A stretch of DNA of 64,000 bases, taken from Motacilla alba alba. Taxonomy: Eukaryota > Chordata > Aves > Passeriformes > Motacillidae. Positions 25,001 through 36,868 of the stretch are shown here, piece by piece (within the stretch, counting starts at the first letter, position 1; each line of letters opens with the position of its first letter). Location: assembly GCF_015832195.1 (NCBI RefSeq), contig NC_052027.1, forward strand, positions 19,814,688 to 19,878,687, in the 5' to 3' direction. The notes below the pieces were generated by a model that saw only the letters and a list, made by a program, of their open reading frames with translations, was not told the DNA's origin and searched no databases. A program made the position numbers and the translations under genes.

Positions 25001-26283
25001 CTGTCAGAAGCTCCCAGGCCCTGCAGAGTGGCAGACAGACTCACAGACCCAGGTGGGTGCTGCATGCTCAGCCCAAGCAGTGCTGGCTGTGCTGGGAGTG
25101 CCAGCAGCACAGGCACCCCCTGCCCCTGGCCAGCCCCAGGCAGCCCACAGTGCCAGCTGGACAGTCATTAACAGCTGGGCACATCTGGTGCCTCAAACCC
25201 TGGCAGCTGTCTGCTCCCTGCCCGTGAATCAGCGATTGCCATCCAGGAGGATTCTCCCAGCCAGGCTGGATTCCCCTCCCGCCCAACACCCTCTGCCTCA
25301 GCTGCTGCACTGAGGGACTGTATTTAAATTCCTCTTGGCTCTTCACTTCCCAGTGAGCTGCTTGGCGTGCAGGAGAGCAGTGCTGTAATTTTTTATGTTC
25401 TTGACATTCTCTGATAGGCTGCTATCAAGGCAGGCCATACATTTCTAAAGATACTGGGCTGGTTTGATCTCCTTCCAATGTTTATCATTAGGAAAGTGAG
25501 GTTAGGAAGAAACTTCCACAATTCTGACATGTACCAAAAATTAATCAAAACTAAAGCACGCAGCATTTACACCCAAAATCAAAACATAGGAAATATAAGA
25601 CCCCAGAAAACTACGTTAAGGAAGCGTCTGGATAAACATCTGCAAATGAGCGTGGACAGGATGATGCTTTCATTTGAAACAGTTCAATCAGAATCAATGA
25701 AAACATTTCCATTGATTTCAGTGAGAAATTATTTAGAATTCCAGCAGCTGTGGACAGGACTCTACAGCTAACTGAAGCCAAGAGGTGGCTGTTGTGTGCT
25801 GACCCATGTAGAATTGTGTGTTACAAATATATAATAATTATTATTGTATGCATGTGAAATATAGATTATTATATATCATGATATAATTAGTATCAGGGTG
25901 CAGATCAGAACATTAAACCTACTTCTACCTGAGAAAACCTGTTTATCCTGTTCTGTTCACTCCTTGACAGTGGACAGGAGAGTGTGGCTCTTTCACTTCC
26001 CAAATCTCAACTGTAAAAACAAATTCCAGGCTCTTGGTTCCAAAGCTCAGAAACACTCTGCTCTGAGAGCAGGAAGGTAAGAGCCATGGAAGGTTAATAA
26101 TTTATAAGAAATGTTTCAGTGCATGAGCAGTGTTTATGCACATTGTACCTGAAGGAAGGAGACACCCAGGATCTTCTCACAGCGCTGGGATTTATGCGAC
26201 AAGTCCAGAGGTGGACTTGGAAATGTCATGTTGTGGAAATGTCAGTGATGTGCTGTTAACTACAATAAAATTTAAAAGTGAAG
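13026..26283. other. Intergenic, long stretch without supported genes
   Basis: About 13 kb in which I see no exon that can be joined to another, no RNA gene and no recognisable CR1. It holds a perfect short hairpin (13949-13972), an AT-rich stretch at about 14,340-14,700 that looks like possible conserved noncoding DNA, and a short direct repeat built on 'tttacaattgttta' near 18,675-18,705. Slightly GC-richer stretches near 17.7-18.0, 20.7-20.9 and 24.9-25.3 kb carry longer chance open frames, none with splice borders or a known domain. Confidence 0.4.
13949..13972. repeat. Perfect 10-bp hairpin
   Basis: The arm 'tatggataca' is followed by the 4-base loop 'ctgc' and the exact reverse complement 'tgtatccata'. 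No T-run follows it and no gene is near, so no role is claimed. Confidence 0.9.
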
Positions 26284-26422
26284 GAGCTTTTCTGTCCCAG
26301 GCCAGGCTGGACATGGCTTGGAGCAGCCTGGGGCAGTGGAAGGTGTCCCTGCCATGGCAGGGGTGGCACTGGATTGGCTTTGAGGTCCCTCCCAAACCAA
26401 ACCAGTCTGGCACTCTGTGAGT
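26284..26422 (+). mobile_element. CR1 LINE fragment (3' end), plus orientation
   Basis: Contains 'ggccaggctggacatggc', 'gtgtccctgccatggcagg' and 'ggggtggcactggat', then 'tttgaggtccctcccaaacc', and ends near 'ggcactctgtgagtg'. This is the usual order of a CR1 3' end ending in a degenerate tail. Confidence 0.85.
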
Positions 26423-26723
26423 GAGGGTGCTCCATTCAACAAAACCCTGCTCTTTTAAGGCTCTGCCTGAGCTGTGTGGGCACAATGGTAGAACAGGAGC
26501 AGAGGGACAAAGCTCATGGATTGGCAGTTCCAGTCTTGATTGTCAAGGAATTCCCTCACTGATTCCCGAAATAAATATGCTCTGTCTGAGAAACACCTTG
26601 ATTTCTAGTCACCTACCCTCATCACTTTCCTTTCTAGCTCCTTTCACTGAGATATTAATGAGAAAACTACATTTTACTTCATGCATTATAGATGCTTTAA
26701 TGTTACTAAAATAAAACTCTCCA

Positions 26724-26724
<1 letters not shown>
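26423..26724 (+). other. Possible 3' end of a retrotransposed transcript
   Basis: The stretch leads into AATAAA at 26710-26715 and, ten bases further, a 47-base A-run. That arrangement is what the 3' end of a reverse-transcribed polyadenylated RNA looks like. An open frame of 97 codons (26421-26714) runs over it but resembles no protein I know. No parent gene was recognised and no target-site duplication was found by eye. Confidence 0.3.

Positions 26725-26771
<47 letters not shown>
26725..26771 (+). repeat. Poly(A) run of 47
   Basis: Forty-seven uninterrupted A residues directly after 'aaaactctccac'. It is the longest homopolymer in the window. See the preceding entry for the poly(A) signal upstream. 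Confidence 0.95.
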
Positions 26772-26772
<1 letters not shown>

Positions 26773-27446
26773 CAAATGGGAAATACCAAATTATGAGTAA
26801 GCGTTCAAGAACACTGTGGGGAAAAATAGATCTGGAGATTCTGGCAGCTCAGAGTAAAGTATGTGATGGCAGACTGTGTTCAGAGGAGATCCATACGCAT
26901 GAAGTAGGAAGCAATTATTCCATGTTTACTTTGTGGAGGTAGGGCATTGTTTGGAGTGCTACATCTCAGGTTTGGCTGTGGCAGAAAACATGCACTGCTG
27001 GGAATCCTAACCAAGGAAAGAGCTTGGGCTATGCTGGAAGAGCCAAGAGCACCAAAGACAGGTTTTCCAAGCACTTCAGTAAACGCAATATTGATTGTTC
27101 TACATGACAGTTTTGTACCACAGAAGACAATACAAGGTGGAGTCAAGGTTCAAGGCCAAGCCCACCCCCTCCAAAACCAGAAAACTCACCTCTCTTCCCC
27201 ACCTGTCTAACCATGAGCTAAGCACAGCCAGAGACACTTCAAGGTTCCTGGAAATCTGGGACACCCATCACACATGCTGCTGCCTGGGAGCGCTCCAGTA
27301 GGGGGTAACCCCGCACTCCTTGTCCACAGCTTTTAAGAGTGAGTTTAGATAAAGCATCTCTAAAGAGCAGTCTAGCTTCACCTTATCCTCCTGCATGGCA
27401 AGCAGAACTAAATGATCATTCCTGGCCTCTACATCCCCAATGTTTG
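26772..27446. other. Intergenic, no feature seen
   Basis: No recognisable repeat or exon between the A-run and the next CR1 fragment. Confidence 0.4.
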
Positions 27447-27545
27447 TAGAATCATAGAACCATTAAGGTTGGAAAAGCTCTCTAAGAGGATCAACTCCAA
27501 CCTTTAGCCCAGGACTTCCAGCTCCAGATACAGTCCAACCTAGAT
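27447..27545 (-). mobile_element. CR1 LINE fragment, minus orientation
   Basis: Starts 'tagaatcatagaaccatta' and 'aggttggaaaagctctcta', then 'gatcaactccaacctt': the reverse complement of a CR1 3' end with its tail at the left. Confidence 0.85.
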
Positions 27546-27642
27546 GAACCAAAATTTTGATTATGGAACCCCTAGCAGAAATTTGTCATTGATGAAAAGG
27601 AAGATAAATGCAAATCAAACAGGAAAATTAATGAAGGTTATA

Positions 27643-27676
27643 TTACATTAATCCTAAATAAGTAGGATTAATGTAA
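27643..27676. repeat. Perfect 14-bp inverted repeat
   Basis: The left arm 'ttacattaatccta' (27643-27656), a 6-base spacer, and the exact reverse complement 'taggattaatgtaa' (27663-27676). The arms stop matching immediately outside. Confidence 0.95.
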
Positions 27677-30600
27677 CCCCACTTATTACAGTAGGAGGAA
27701 AGACCATTCACAGCAGAACTTATGTAGCAGCCCCATGGAGACCAGAGAGTGCTGACACATCCTTTGGCTTTAACATCCTGAAGAGGACACAAGTCCTTCC
27801 TCCCCTGTAAGGAAAACCTTTCACATAAATAGAGCCCTCATGCAAGGAACACCACCTGGCTGTTCTGCAGAGCCCAGGTCTGGGAGCTTTCAGCAGAGTG
27901 CACAGAGTCTCCCTGAGGGTGCTGGCACTCTGTGGGCTGGGTATTGGCACTCCAGATGCGTCTGCACAGTCTGAACCTTCTCTAACCTTAAAAAAGATTC
28001 AATGCTCTTATTAGCAGAATAATTCTAAACTTCAAAGAACAACAAATACCAATTCATCCTACTAGCTTTATAAATACTTTGTAATTAAGATTATTTGTTC
28101 CTTGCATGCTTACAGAGCAGCTCTGAGCAGTGATCAGGAAGAGGCAGGGGATATTTCCCCTGTAATGCTCAGGGCTGATTAGCACAGCACCAAGATGTAC
28201 TGGCACAGGGCACAGCACAGCAATAATGAGCATTCCTGACAGAGGGACTGCCACTGTGGGCTGGAGTGGCACGCAGGGAAATGTCCTCAGTGCAAATCAC
28301 CTACCAGAAAGCTGCAGCAAATTGTCCCCAAGGGCTTGTACCTTTGCCAGCAGAGCAAAAAGAACCCCAAAAAACCCCAAAGTTAAAGTAGAGTTCAACA
28401 CCCTGCAGGTGATTGTGTTTGCAAACCAGTCACTTGTGTCTTGTCTTGCTGAGCCCAGCTGGATGGGGGGCACGAAAGGAGAACTTCCCCTGGATCTCAC
28501 AAGGCTGAGCCTCCTGAACAAAAGTTCTCTACAGACATTCAGGTGCTGCCTGAGAATAAAGCTGGGTAAAACCAGCCCTTCCCTCTTTCCAAGGAGGATC
28601 CTAGCTGCCTTCTCTCCATAAGGGGAACAGGACAGGCTCATCAGCTTCCTCTGCATCACTGCCAGAGACTGGCTAGCAATTCCTACATCCACATGGATTC
28701 AGCTCTTTCCTTGCTGGGATGGCATTTTGTACCTCCCCAGTTTGCCAAATTCAATATACAGTTATGCCATGCCTCCTAGACCAGAGGACATGGCCCGTAC
28801 CCCTGAAGCCTGACACTGACCTCTAAGAGTATTTCTGGAAATGGAATATTTAACTATTTTGTGTCTCAAGGTCACAGCATTTAGTTTGAAACACTTTTCA
28901 TCAACTGCTCCAGAATTTAATTTATTTTTTAAAAATTGTTTTCTCCTCATATTATCATTTCTATGCAGGGCTCTAAAACTTATTTTGTGAGATTCCAACC
29001 TGGAGGTTTTATCACTGGCTTACAATGAGCCAGACTTTTACCCTTCATTTGAGGCTACTTTATCTGTGCCTGAGTATTTACAACATCCATGTGGGAAGCA
29101 AGTATTTTCTGTCAGGGTCCTTTTCAGCAGCTCTCCCCAGCGCTGGAATTATTTCCAAGGTTAGCAGAGATAACAACTCCCAATCTAACAATAACAACCA
29201 GGCTGGAGCTGCTGGCAGGGCAAAGTCAGGCTCTAGAGCTCAGTGCCGCTCATGTGTTTAGAGCATGGCCCCTGCTGCCTGCAGACTGCTCTGTGGGACA
29301 CAGATTTGTGTGTAAAGCTGGTGCAAGTCTGCTGGGTCACACTGTGTCTGCACAATCAAACACCCACTCTGCTGCTGGGGATTTGCCAGCAAGAGTTGCA
29401 GGAGCTGCAAGGATGGGATTTTGTGTCACGTTGGGTCAGAACCAGGCGTCTCACACAGACCCAGGTACCTGAGCTGGCAGCCAAGCTGAGGAATTCCCAC
29501 GGCCCAGCACAGAATCCCCCCAGCACCACAGCCTGAGAGCAGCACTGGTGACACTGCTCTGCCTGTCAGGGACAGCGGCTCTCACTTCTCTTTTGGCAGG
29601 AGGTTCAGGTGGGACATCAGAAACCAACCCTGAATAATGCAAATTCTGGACAGAATTCTGCATTCCCAGTCAGATTAACCTCCACAAGAATTTTACCAAA
29701 GGACAGCTGATGTGGGTTTGTTATCTGCTGGAAACACTGTCGTCCTCAGCAGTGAAATCAGAGCCCACCTTCTTCCTCCTCCTCCTCACCACTGTCACCC
29801 TGGTTCTGTGGGGAGAGCTGGCACCTCCAGCACCAGCCTGTGTACCCAGCATGTGGCACAGGCTGGAAAGACAGTGATCCTGGGCACTAAACCCTGAACA
29901 GCAGTGAAGAGTTTACCTGGATCTCCTTCTTAACATAAACCAAACTGGGGAAAACACACCAATTATATCCTCATTAAATTTAACATTAACCCTACTCCAC
30001 CACACACTGGGGATCCTTTTAAATTCCTTCTCTTCCCTCTGGGCAGACACCTTGTTCTGCAGACAATGCTGCTGAAATCTGTACATTGCTACCATTCCAG
30101 GATTTATCTGTTTTGCTTTTTTTTACTGCCTGCCCTACTGTTGTCCTCTCATCCAAATGGGTAAAAAAAAGTGCACAGACAAAACACCAACTCCACCCCC
30201 TGTCCTCCCTCCTAGCCGACTGCAGCAGGGAAACCATGCTAGGTCAGAGAGCTGTTATGTAAGATCTGCTTGTTGGGATTTTCTGGGCCGTGCCCTGGCC
30301 TGCAGTGATCCCCATCTGGACGGCAGCTCCTGCTGCCCCATCCCTGGGCACAGGGGTGTGAGCAGGAGCTGCACCTGCCAGGGACCCGCCCTGCAGTTGT
30401 CCCTTCTGGGCTCCATCCTGCAGGAGCAGCCCTTGGCTGGGAGCTCTCACTGCTCAGGGCAGGGAACCCCCTCTGCTTGGGCTGGAGGGCCTGGGGCTCA
30501 TCTCCCATCCCATCTCCACTGCCCAGGAATTAATTCCCTGCAGCCCCCTGCAGGTCAGTGCCAGCCTGAAGAACCTGCCCACCACCCCACAACCAAGCAA

Positions 30601-31698
30601 TGCCTCTTCTCACTGCTTAAATCATAAAAAATGCCATTTCAATAAATTATTTTACGGGCAACAGGAGAGATGCTCTGTTTTCAATGATGACTTCAGTACT
30701 AGCTACACACTGAGCTTTGTGTAGCTTTACTTCTCTCATTATTTAACTATATTGCTTTATTCTTGCCTAATTATAACTGCCTACATTTTTAAAAAATAAT
30801 AATAACACAATTTTGTCCTGTCTTTTCCCTGTAGTCCACCACATAGCAATTTTCTGCTGGATTAAACATCTCAATATCCTTCAGGAATCTGTACACATCA
30901 ACTAATTATTAGAAAAAAAAGATCTGTTGTTTGGGCTTTACACACAGCAGGAGGCTTTTGAATTACAGACTAAAATTTTAGGCAATGAAAAAAAATTTTA
31001 TGGATGTCCTTCTCTTCCCAAAGCCCTGATCTAGTACATAACAGCAGCATGCTGAAAAGCTTATGCATTTGAGCAGAAAAACTTTAAATGGAACTAATTA
31101 ACCAGGCATAATTTTAGATATATATTTAAGTTCTTGGATGAATCAGGCACAACATTTTTGGTTTCTAAATCTAAATAAATGGGGAAGAAGCCAGCAGAAA
31201 GTAAACACATATACCAGTTTATCCCAGATAAGAAGTTTTGATGCTTAAATGGCTCAATACTTAAATATCATTGTGAAAAGCTGTCAAACATCAGATTTAG
31301 AGACATATTTTCACTTGAAATACATAATGCTGCTGCAGTGTACCCCGTGGAATCAGATTCCCACTTCCATGGGTAATGAGCTGTATGATATGAACAGTGA
31401 CACACTTTTACATGTGATACAAATAAGAACAGATAAATACCAATTTCCACATGGAGCTGCTGAAGCTCAGCTGCAGGAGCAGCACTGGAGCTCTGGCACT
31501 GCCCTGCCCGCTGTGCCTGGCTGAGCTGCAATGAGTAAAGCACCCTTGGTGTGCCAGGGCCTCTGCAGGGCTCTGCTGGCACTGGGCAGGGCACAGGACC
31601 CAGCAGGCTCTTCTGTTCCTGGGCCCTGCAGTGCTCATCTCCTGCACAACTCCTCAGCAGGAAAGGGGCATTTTGCCTGGCTCCTCGAAGTGTGTTCA
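27677..31698. other. Intergenic, no feature seen
   Basis: Mixed-composition DNA. Moderately GC-rich parts near 29.2-29.6 and 30.2-30.6 kb give open frames on both strands that I judge to be chance, since none shows splice sites or a known motif. Confidence 0.4.
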
Positions 31699-31753
31699 AA
31701 TTAATTAATTAATTAATTAATTAATTAATTAATTATTAATAATAATAATTATT

Positions 31754-31785
<32 letters not shown>

Positions 31786-31816
31786 AATCATTCATCATCA
31801 TTAGTATTAGTATTAT
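31699..31816. repeat. Compound microsatellite (AATT)n-(TAA)n-(ATC)n
   Basis: Nine units of AATT (31699-31734), a short TAA/ATT mixed part, then about eleven units of ATC (31754-31785), then decaying ATC/TAG words to about 31816. A second small TAA/TTA patch lies at 31915-31950. Confidence 0.95.
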
Positions 31817-33176
31817 ATAGCCAGGCACAGTGAGCAGGGCAGTGCCAGAGCTCCAGTACTGCTCCTGGAGCTGAACTTTGACAGTTCCATGTGGAAGCTG
31901 GTGTTTTATCTGTTATAATAATAATAATTATTATAACAATAATAATAGTAATTTTTTTTTAAGGTTTGAAAGTGGTTTATTAACCACTGACTGGTAACGA
32001 GTTTCCTCAGGGGCTCTGGCCATATTTCAGCACTGCAGGTGAATTATTTTCTATGGGCAGCCAGCAGAGCACCTCAGGGAGCTGCTCAGAGCTGATCCCA
32101 GTGTATCCCCGTGTGACTCCCCCCTCTGCCAGCATTTCCCATCTGCACTCCTGCTCCTCGGTGTGATGGTGTCACAGACCCAGCCCTGAGCTCTGCTCAA
32201 ACACAGGTTCTATCTGCAGCCCTGCCTCTGCCCTGACAGGGGCCTTGGACAAATCATCTTTCTGTGTGCTGTAACCTTCTCAGTGATGAGATAAGGATAA
32301 TAATTCTGATTTATATCACACGTGGATTCTCAACAATAGAGTTCAAAATACTTTAGCGTTCTATATCGATCACCGACATAGTGCTGTGGGCTCCAAAACA
32401 AGCCCTCCTTCCCTCCTTTCTGCTCCACACAAAAATCCAAACAAGTAGGTCCTCAGCTGGGAAGTTTTATAGGTTTTGATATTTCATAAAATATAACTTA
32501 CAGAATATGCAAATGTTAATGTTTTCTTTATGGGGAGGGCAAATAATAGTATGAAACAGTTGGGAGATGATGGTCTGTAAAGTAAAACATAGTGAAAAAG
32601 GAGGGAGAAAGAACCAGTCCCAGGAGGGATCATGAGTTAAATCTAATTGTTCTTGGGGATACATTTCTGCAAAATTCACCAATGCAGTAATGCAAAAGAA
32701 ACTGTGTTACAAGCTTGGTAAGCCGAGTGAAAGGATATCGGGAGCAAACAAAACCTGCATTAAAGCCTGAGACAAGGCTCTAAGCTCTCTTTGGACACTA
32801 CTGAAATGAATTCTCATGGTTTCATGTTTAAATTCCTATTAAATTAAAAATGAGAAGCTATTTATGAACTTTGAATAAATGCTTCTGCATTTTTACCAGT
32901 GACCAGGATCCAAGGGACATCCAAATTCCACAGCTGCAGGCAATCAAGGCACCACGATGCCAGCAGCAAACTTGTCTCCTTGCACATGTAAATCCATGTA
33001 ATGGCACTGAGTCACCAAATGTACCCACAGATTTACACAGTCACACTAATCAAGATATACTGAAAAAAACCAACAACAACAAAACCCAAAACCAGAGTAA
33101 AACTTTATTCAGGAGAATTTGTAGATGAGCAATTGCAGAGTTGCAGACTCCAGCTGCAGGCTCTCAGGGAGGGCAC
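31817..33176. other. Intergenic between two microsatellites
   Basis: No exon or repeat family recognised apart from the ATA/ATT patch near 31915-31950. Confidence 0.4.
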
Positions 33177-33503
33177 CCTCCTCCTCCTCCTCCTCCTCCT
33201 CCTCCTCCTCCTCCTCCTCCTCCTCCTCCTCCTCCTCCTCCTCCTCCTCCTCCTCCTCCTCCTCCTCCTCCTCCTCCTCCTCCTCCTCCTCCTCCTCCTC
33301 CTCCTCCTCCTCCTCCTCCTCCTCCTCCTCCTCCTCCTCCTCCTCCTCCTCCTCCTCCTCCTCCTCCTCCTCCTCCTCCTCCTCCTCCTCCTCCTCCTCC
33401 TCCTCCTCCTCCTCCTCCTCCTCCTCCTCCTCCTCCTCCTCCTCCTCCTCCTCCTCCTCCTCCTCCTCCTCCTCCTCCTCCTCCTCCTCCTCCTCCTCCT
33501 CCT
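33177..33503 (+). repeat. (CCT)109 trinucleotide microsatellite
   Basis: A perfect run of 109 CCT triplets (327 bases) without a single interruption. The minus strand reads (AGG)n, a pure purine strand. The homopolymer open frames it produces (poly-Ser, poly-Leu, poly-Pro, poly-Glu, poly-Gly, poly-Arg) are consequences of the repeat and are not genes. The edges are ordinary sequence: 'gggagggca' on the left and 'gccacaagtctgcag' on the right. Confidence 0.99.
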
Positions 33504-34034
33504 GCCACAAGTCTGCAGCTGCTCTGGAGATGCAGGTCCCCATAAATCCATCCCTGGAAAGCAAGTACAGCTTTCTACAAGGGCTTTGCTAGCCTGGGAG
33601 TGTAACACTTGAATTCCTGCTGCTGATGTTTTCAAGCAGCGAGCAGATCATGGAACCTTGGTGGCCCAAACTAGTTTGGGTTGGAAGATGTTGGATTAAG
33701 GTATTTTCTGACACAGAGATGGGGTAACTGAGGTGTTTTAAAAACTTTTATTCCATTTTTAGTCTTATCTGAAGGGTGAGATAATACAGATGTTATAATT
33801 CATGCTATTACAAATAGAAGCTAACTATTCTTTAATTATAATGTATTATAAGTATTTTTTGGCTCATTAGTTTTTGCTACACTATGTTGTAAGTGCCTCA
33901 AAGTCAATTATTTTAAATTACTCTTTGTAGGTCTTACTATAATGTATCTTTCATAGTTCTATTTCTCCAAAGTATCTAGTCTTATTTGTAAGGCCATCCT
34001 TTGAAACTTGTTTCTAGCTCCATTTCTCTCTCAA
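33504..34034. other. Intergenic; possible old CR1 remnant
   Basis: Near 33650-33695 'catggaaccttggtggccc' and 'gtttgggttggaagatg' recall a decayed minus-oriented CR1 tail. It includes the perfect 16-base palindrome 'cccaaactagtttggg' (33665-33680). The rest is AT-rich without features. Confidence 0.35.
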
Positions 34035-34130
34035 CAATGTCATGGGAAGAGACCTCAAAGCTCATCCTGGACACCTTCCCCAAGCCCAGGCGGCTCCAAG
34101 CCCTGCCCAGCCTGGCTGTGGACAGCAGCA
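34035..34130 (-). mobile_element. CR1 LINE fragment, minus orientation
   Basis: Shows 'gggaagagacctcaaagctc', 'atcctggacaccttcccc' and 'ggctccaagccctgcccagc', which is the reverse-complement CR1 3' region with some deletions. Confidence 0.75.
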
Positions 34131-35261
34131 ATGACTGAGCAAAAAGGAGATTATCTGAGAGTGCAGACACTAAACCAATGGAACTTTGCTCAGTTAGAAG
34201 CCTGAACAACAGCTAATCAAGATGATAAACAAATTCATATGAATAGATCATTTAGTCACTCACAAGAGGTACAAGTACACCAATATATCTGTGCATCTGA
34301 AGCATTCAGAGAACAGTGACTTAGCAGTTACCTGCTCTCACAGACAACATTCCTAAAGCTCATTGGCACTGAAAGTATTTTAAGTTAGTAGTCTTTATTG
34401 CTTGAATTCAGCTGCATAATGTGCTGGGGTTTTGAGCAGCTGCAGGTGCTGGGAAAAATATTCACTCTAAATATTTTATTTATCTGGAATAAAACAACCT
34501 AAAAAATTAATAACAGACTTAGCACAGCCCTATCTGCTCAGGCAGATGGAATGAGAGACATTTATCATGATAAGAGAACTCCTGAAGCACAACTGAACAC
34601 ACAGTACTGGAGACCTGGTGTCTAAGAACTCTATGGTCAGATTCCAGCAGCAAAACAAACTGGCTCACACAAAGATTCACCATTCAACCTGAAAGACGAT
34701 GCAGAATTTAAGACAACTTCCAATTTTTAAGTTAGATTACTCACAGAAACTTTCCTCTCCCTCCTTGCTGTTTTCTCCCAGAGCTCTATTCCACACATCC
34801 TGGCTCTCATAAAACTGGGAAATGAAGACATAATTCCCTTTGCCAGTCTCACTGTGTTATGCAAACCTACTGATGTAGTGGAAGTTGTCCCCTACTTCTC
34901 TGTATCTCATTTTCATGCATTACCCAACATCTTCAGTGCTGTACTTCTGGGGCTTCTTCTCAGAAGCCCTGAATTTGTTTAACTTTCAGAGATTTTTGCC
35001 TTCTCATGTACTTTTACCTAAATGAGAATTCTTTAGGAACTCGCTTTAGGAGACTCTTTCTTTCCTCTCTCATCAAAGGTTAGATCCAGCTATTTCTAAA
35101 TTTTGGCTTGTCTAAATTTAGTCTTAACCGGAACTATTCCAGTCCTCCACAGGCCTAAAAGTCTTCATCTGCTGAGCCTAAGAGGCAAAAAGCTTTGCTT
35201 TCTCTTGCAGAATTTAATTTGGAAATATGTGATCTGTACAACTAGATTATTCATATTTTAC
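34131..35261. other. Intergenic, no feature seen
   Basis: AT-rich DNA without recognisable features. Confidence 0.4.
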
Positions 35262-35330
35262 AGAATCATAGAACCAGAGAAGAGTTTGGGTTGGAAAGGA
35301 CCTTTAAAGGTCATTTAATCCAAATACCTG
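35262..35330 (-). mobile_element. CR1 LINE tail fragment, minus orientation
   Basis: Begins 'cagaatcatagaaccagag', then 'tttgggttggaaaggacc', then 'ggtcatttaatccaaata'. Only the last 70 or so bases of the element remain. Confidence 0.85.
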
Positions 35331-36609
35331 ACATATAGTTTATAATACATAATAATATATAATATAATGGTTTGTATCATGTAATGGCTTGCCAAATTAC
35401 ATGAAAAAACATTTTTGTGAGTGCTCTACCAATGCAAAAATCTCAAAGTTGACATGAATAATTTTAAAAGCAGCAAGACTGAAAGTTCTGTGGAAGTACA
35501 GCAGGTGACACCTGGAGTCAAACATTTCCCATGGGGTCACCAACTACCTGGAGCAGGAGGTGCTGCTGGTGGACATTGGGACACCATAAAGCTCCTCCCA
35601 GTAAAACACAATTGCCTAATTCTAAGCTGACAGGGTTCCAAGGATGTCTCATTTAGACAGGTTTTTTTTTTTTAAGAGCTTGCTTTCTGCTGCTGCCTGC
35701 CCTTTCTAGAACCATGACTGCCTCAAGTCCTGGTTTTGCTGCTGACATTGTTTCATTAGTCAAGAGGCTTTACCTTGAAGATTATTTGGCAATAAGAATG
35801 GGAAAATAAATATTTAGGGTCCTATTCAACAGTGGGTTCTATATATAAAGTGGTTTATTTTGTTGCTGAAACCAAAGAGATTTTATTCACGATAGGAATC
35901 ACTAATCATAACAGCAGGATGCTATTTGAAGATAAGCCCACATGCAAAAGCCAGAATGAGCTGTGACACATTTACAAAAGCATTCACAAAAGGCATTCTG
36001 CTCTGTAATTCTGCCTGCTTTGTTGTAGAGCACACACAATGACTTTTAAAATGACATTTGACAGATTTCATGAAAATATGTGTTCATCCCAGTACACAGT
36101 CCAGCTCTATCAAAATTGCTGCACTTCCACCTCCTGGGCAAATCAACCACAGCAGAGAGAAAGCTTCCTTTAGCAAAATGTTAAACTTCTCTATTGGGGT
36201 CTGAATGACAAGGTGTAGTCATTGAATAAGGTTGCAGAGACATTTGAATAAGTCTGAAGGACACGAAGCCATCATTGCTGGGCCATAAGAGTGTTATTAC
36301 CTAAATGAAGTGCTATTTGCCAGAAAGCCCTGAATTTACAGGGTTGGAGACCGGGTGCTCCGGTATCATTAGATCAGCTCACCTGCTAAGGCACAGGGAA
36401 GAGTGCTGCTGGCAGGTGCACGAGGAGCAATGCCCAGAGGATGAGTATTTGTGTACACAGAGATGCTGAGTTTGGGCAGGAGGCCAGACACAGGCAGAAG
36501 AGACCAAAATCCTGCTCGGTTTGGAAGGAAAACAGCTCACTCCAAGGGCTTCCTGAAATACCAGACTGGAGCAAGCACTGATCTCTGCTCTCAGGCCAGG
36601 GACAGGACA
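35331..36609. other. Intergenic, no feature seen
   Basis: AT-rich DNA without recognisable features. Confidence 0.4.
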
Positions 36610-36868
36610 CAGTGAAGGGCTGAAGCTGTGCCAGGGTGGGGCTCAGGCTGGAGATGAGGAAAAAGTCCTTCCTTTCTTCCCCAGAGAGTGCTGGCACTGC
36701 CCAGGCTGGCCAGGGAATGGGCACGGCCCCGAGGCTGCCAGAGCTCCAGGAACAGCACTGCCAGGGGTGCCCAGGCTGGGATTGTTGGGGTGTCTGTGCA
36801 GGGCCAGGAGCTCGGCTGGGTGATCCTTGGGGGTGCCTTCAGCTCAGGATATTCTGGGATTCTGTGAA
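36610..36868 (+). mobile_element. CR1 LINE fragment, plus orientation
   Basis: Carries 'caggctggagatgaggaaaa', 'agtccttcctttcttcccc', 'gccagagctccaggaacag', 'ggtgtctgtgcagggccag' and 'gctgggtgatccttggggg', ending 'ggatattctgggattctgtg'. It is the best-preserved plus-oriented copy in the window and belongs to the same subfamily as 2640-2795. Confidence 0.9.

Noticed and set aside
33105..33635. Long open frames of poly-Arg, poly-Glu, poly-Ser, poly-Leu, poly-Pro and poly-Gly on both strands
   Set aside because: All come from the CCT triplet run, which is open in every frame; the flanks show no coding or splice pattern.
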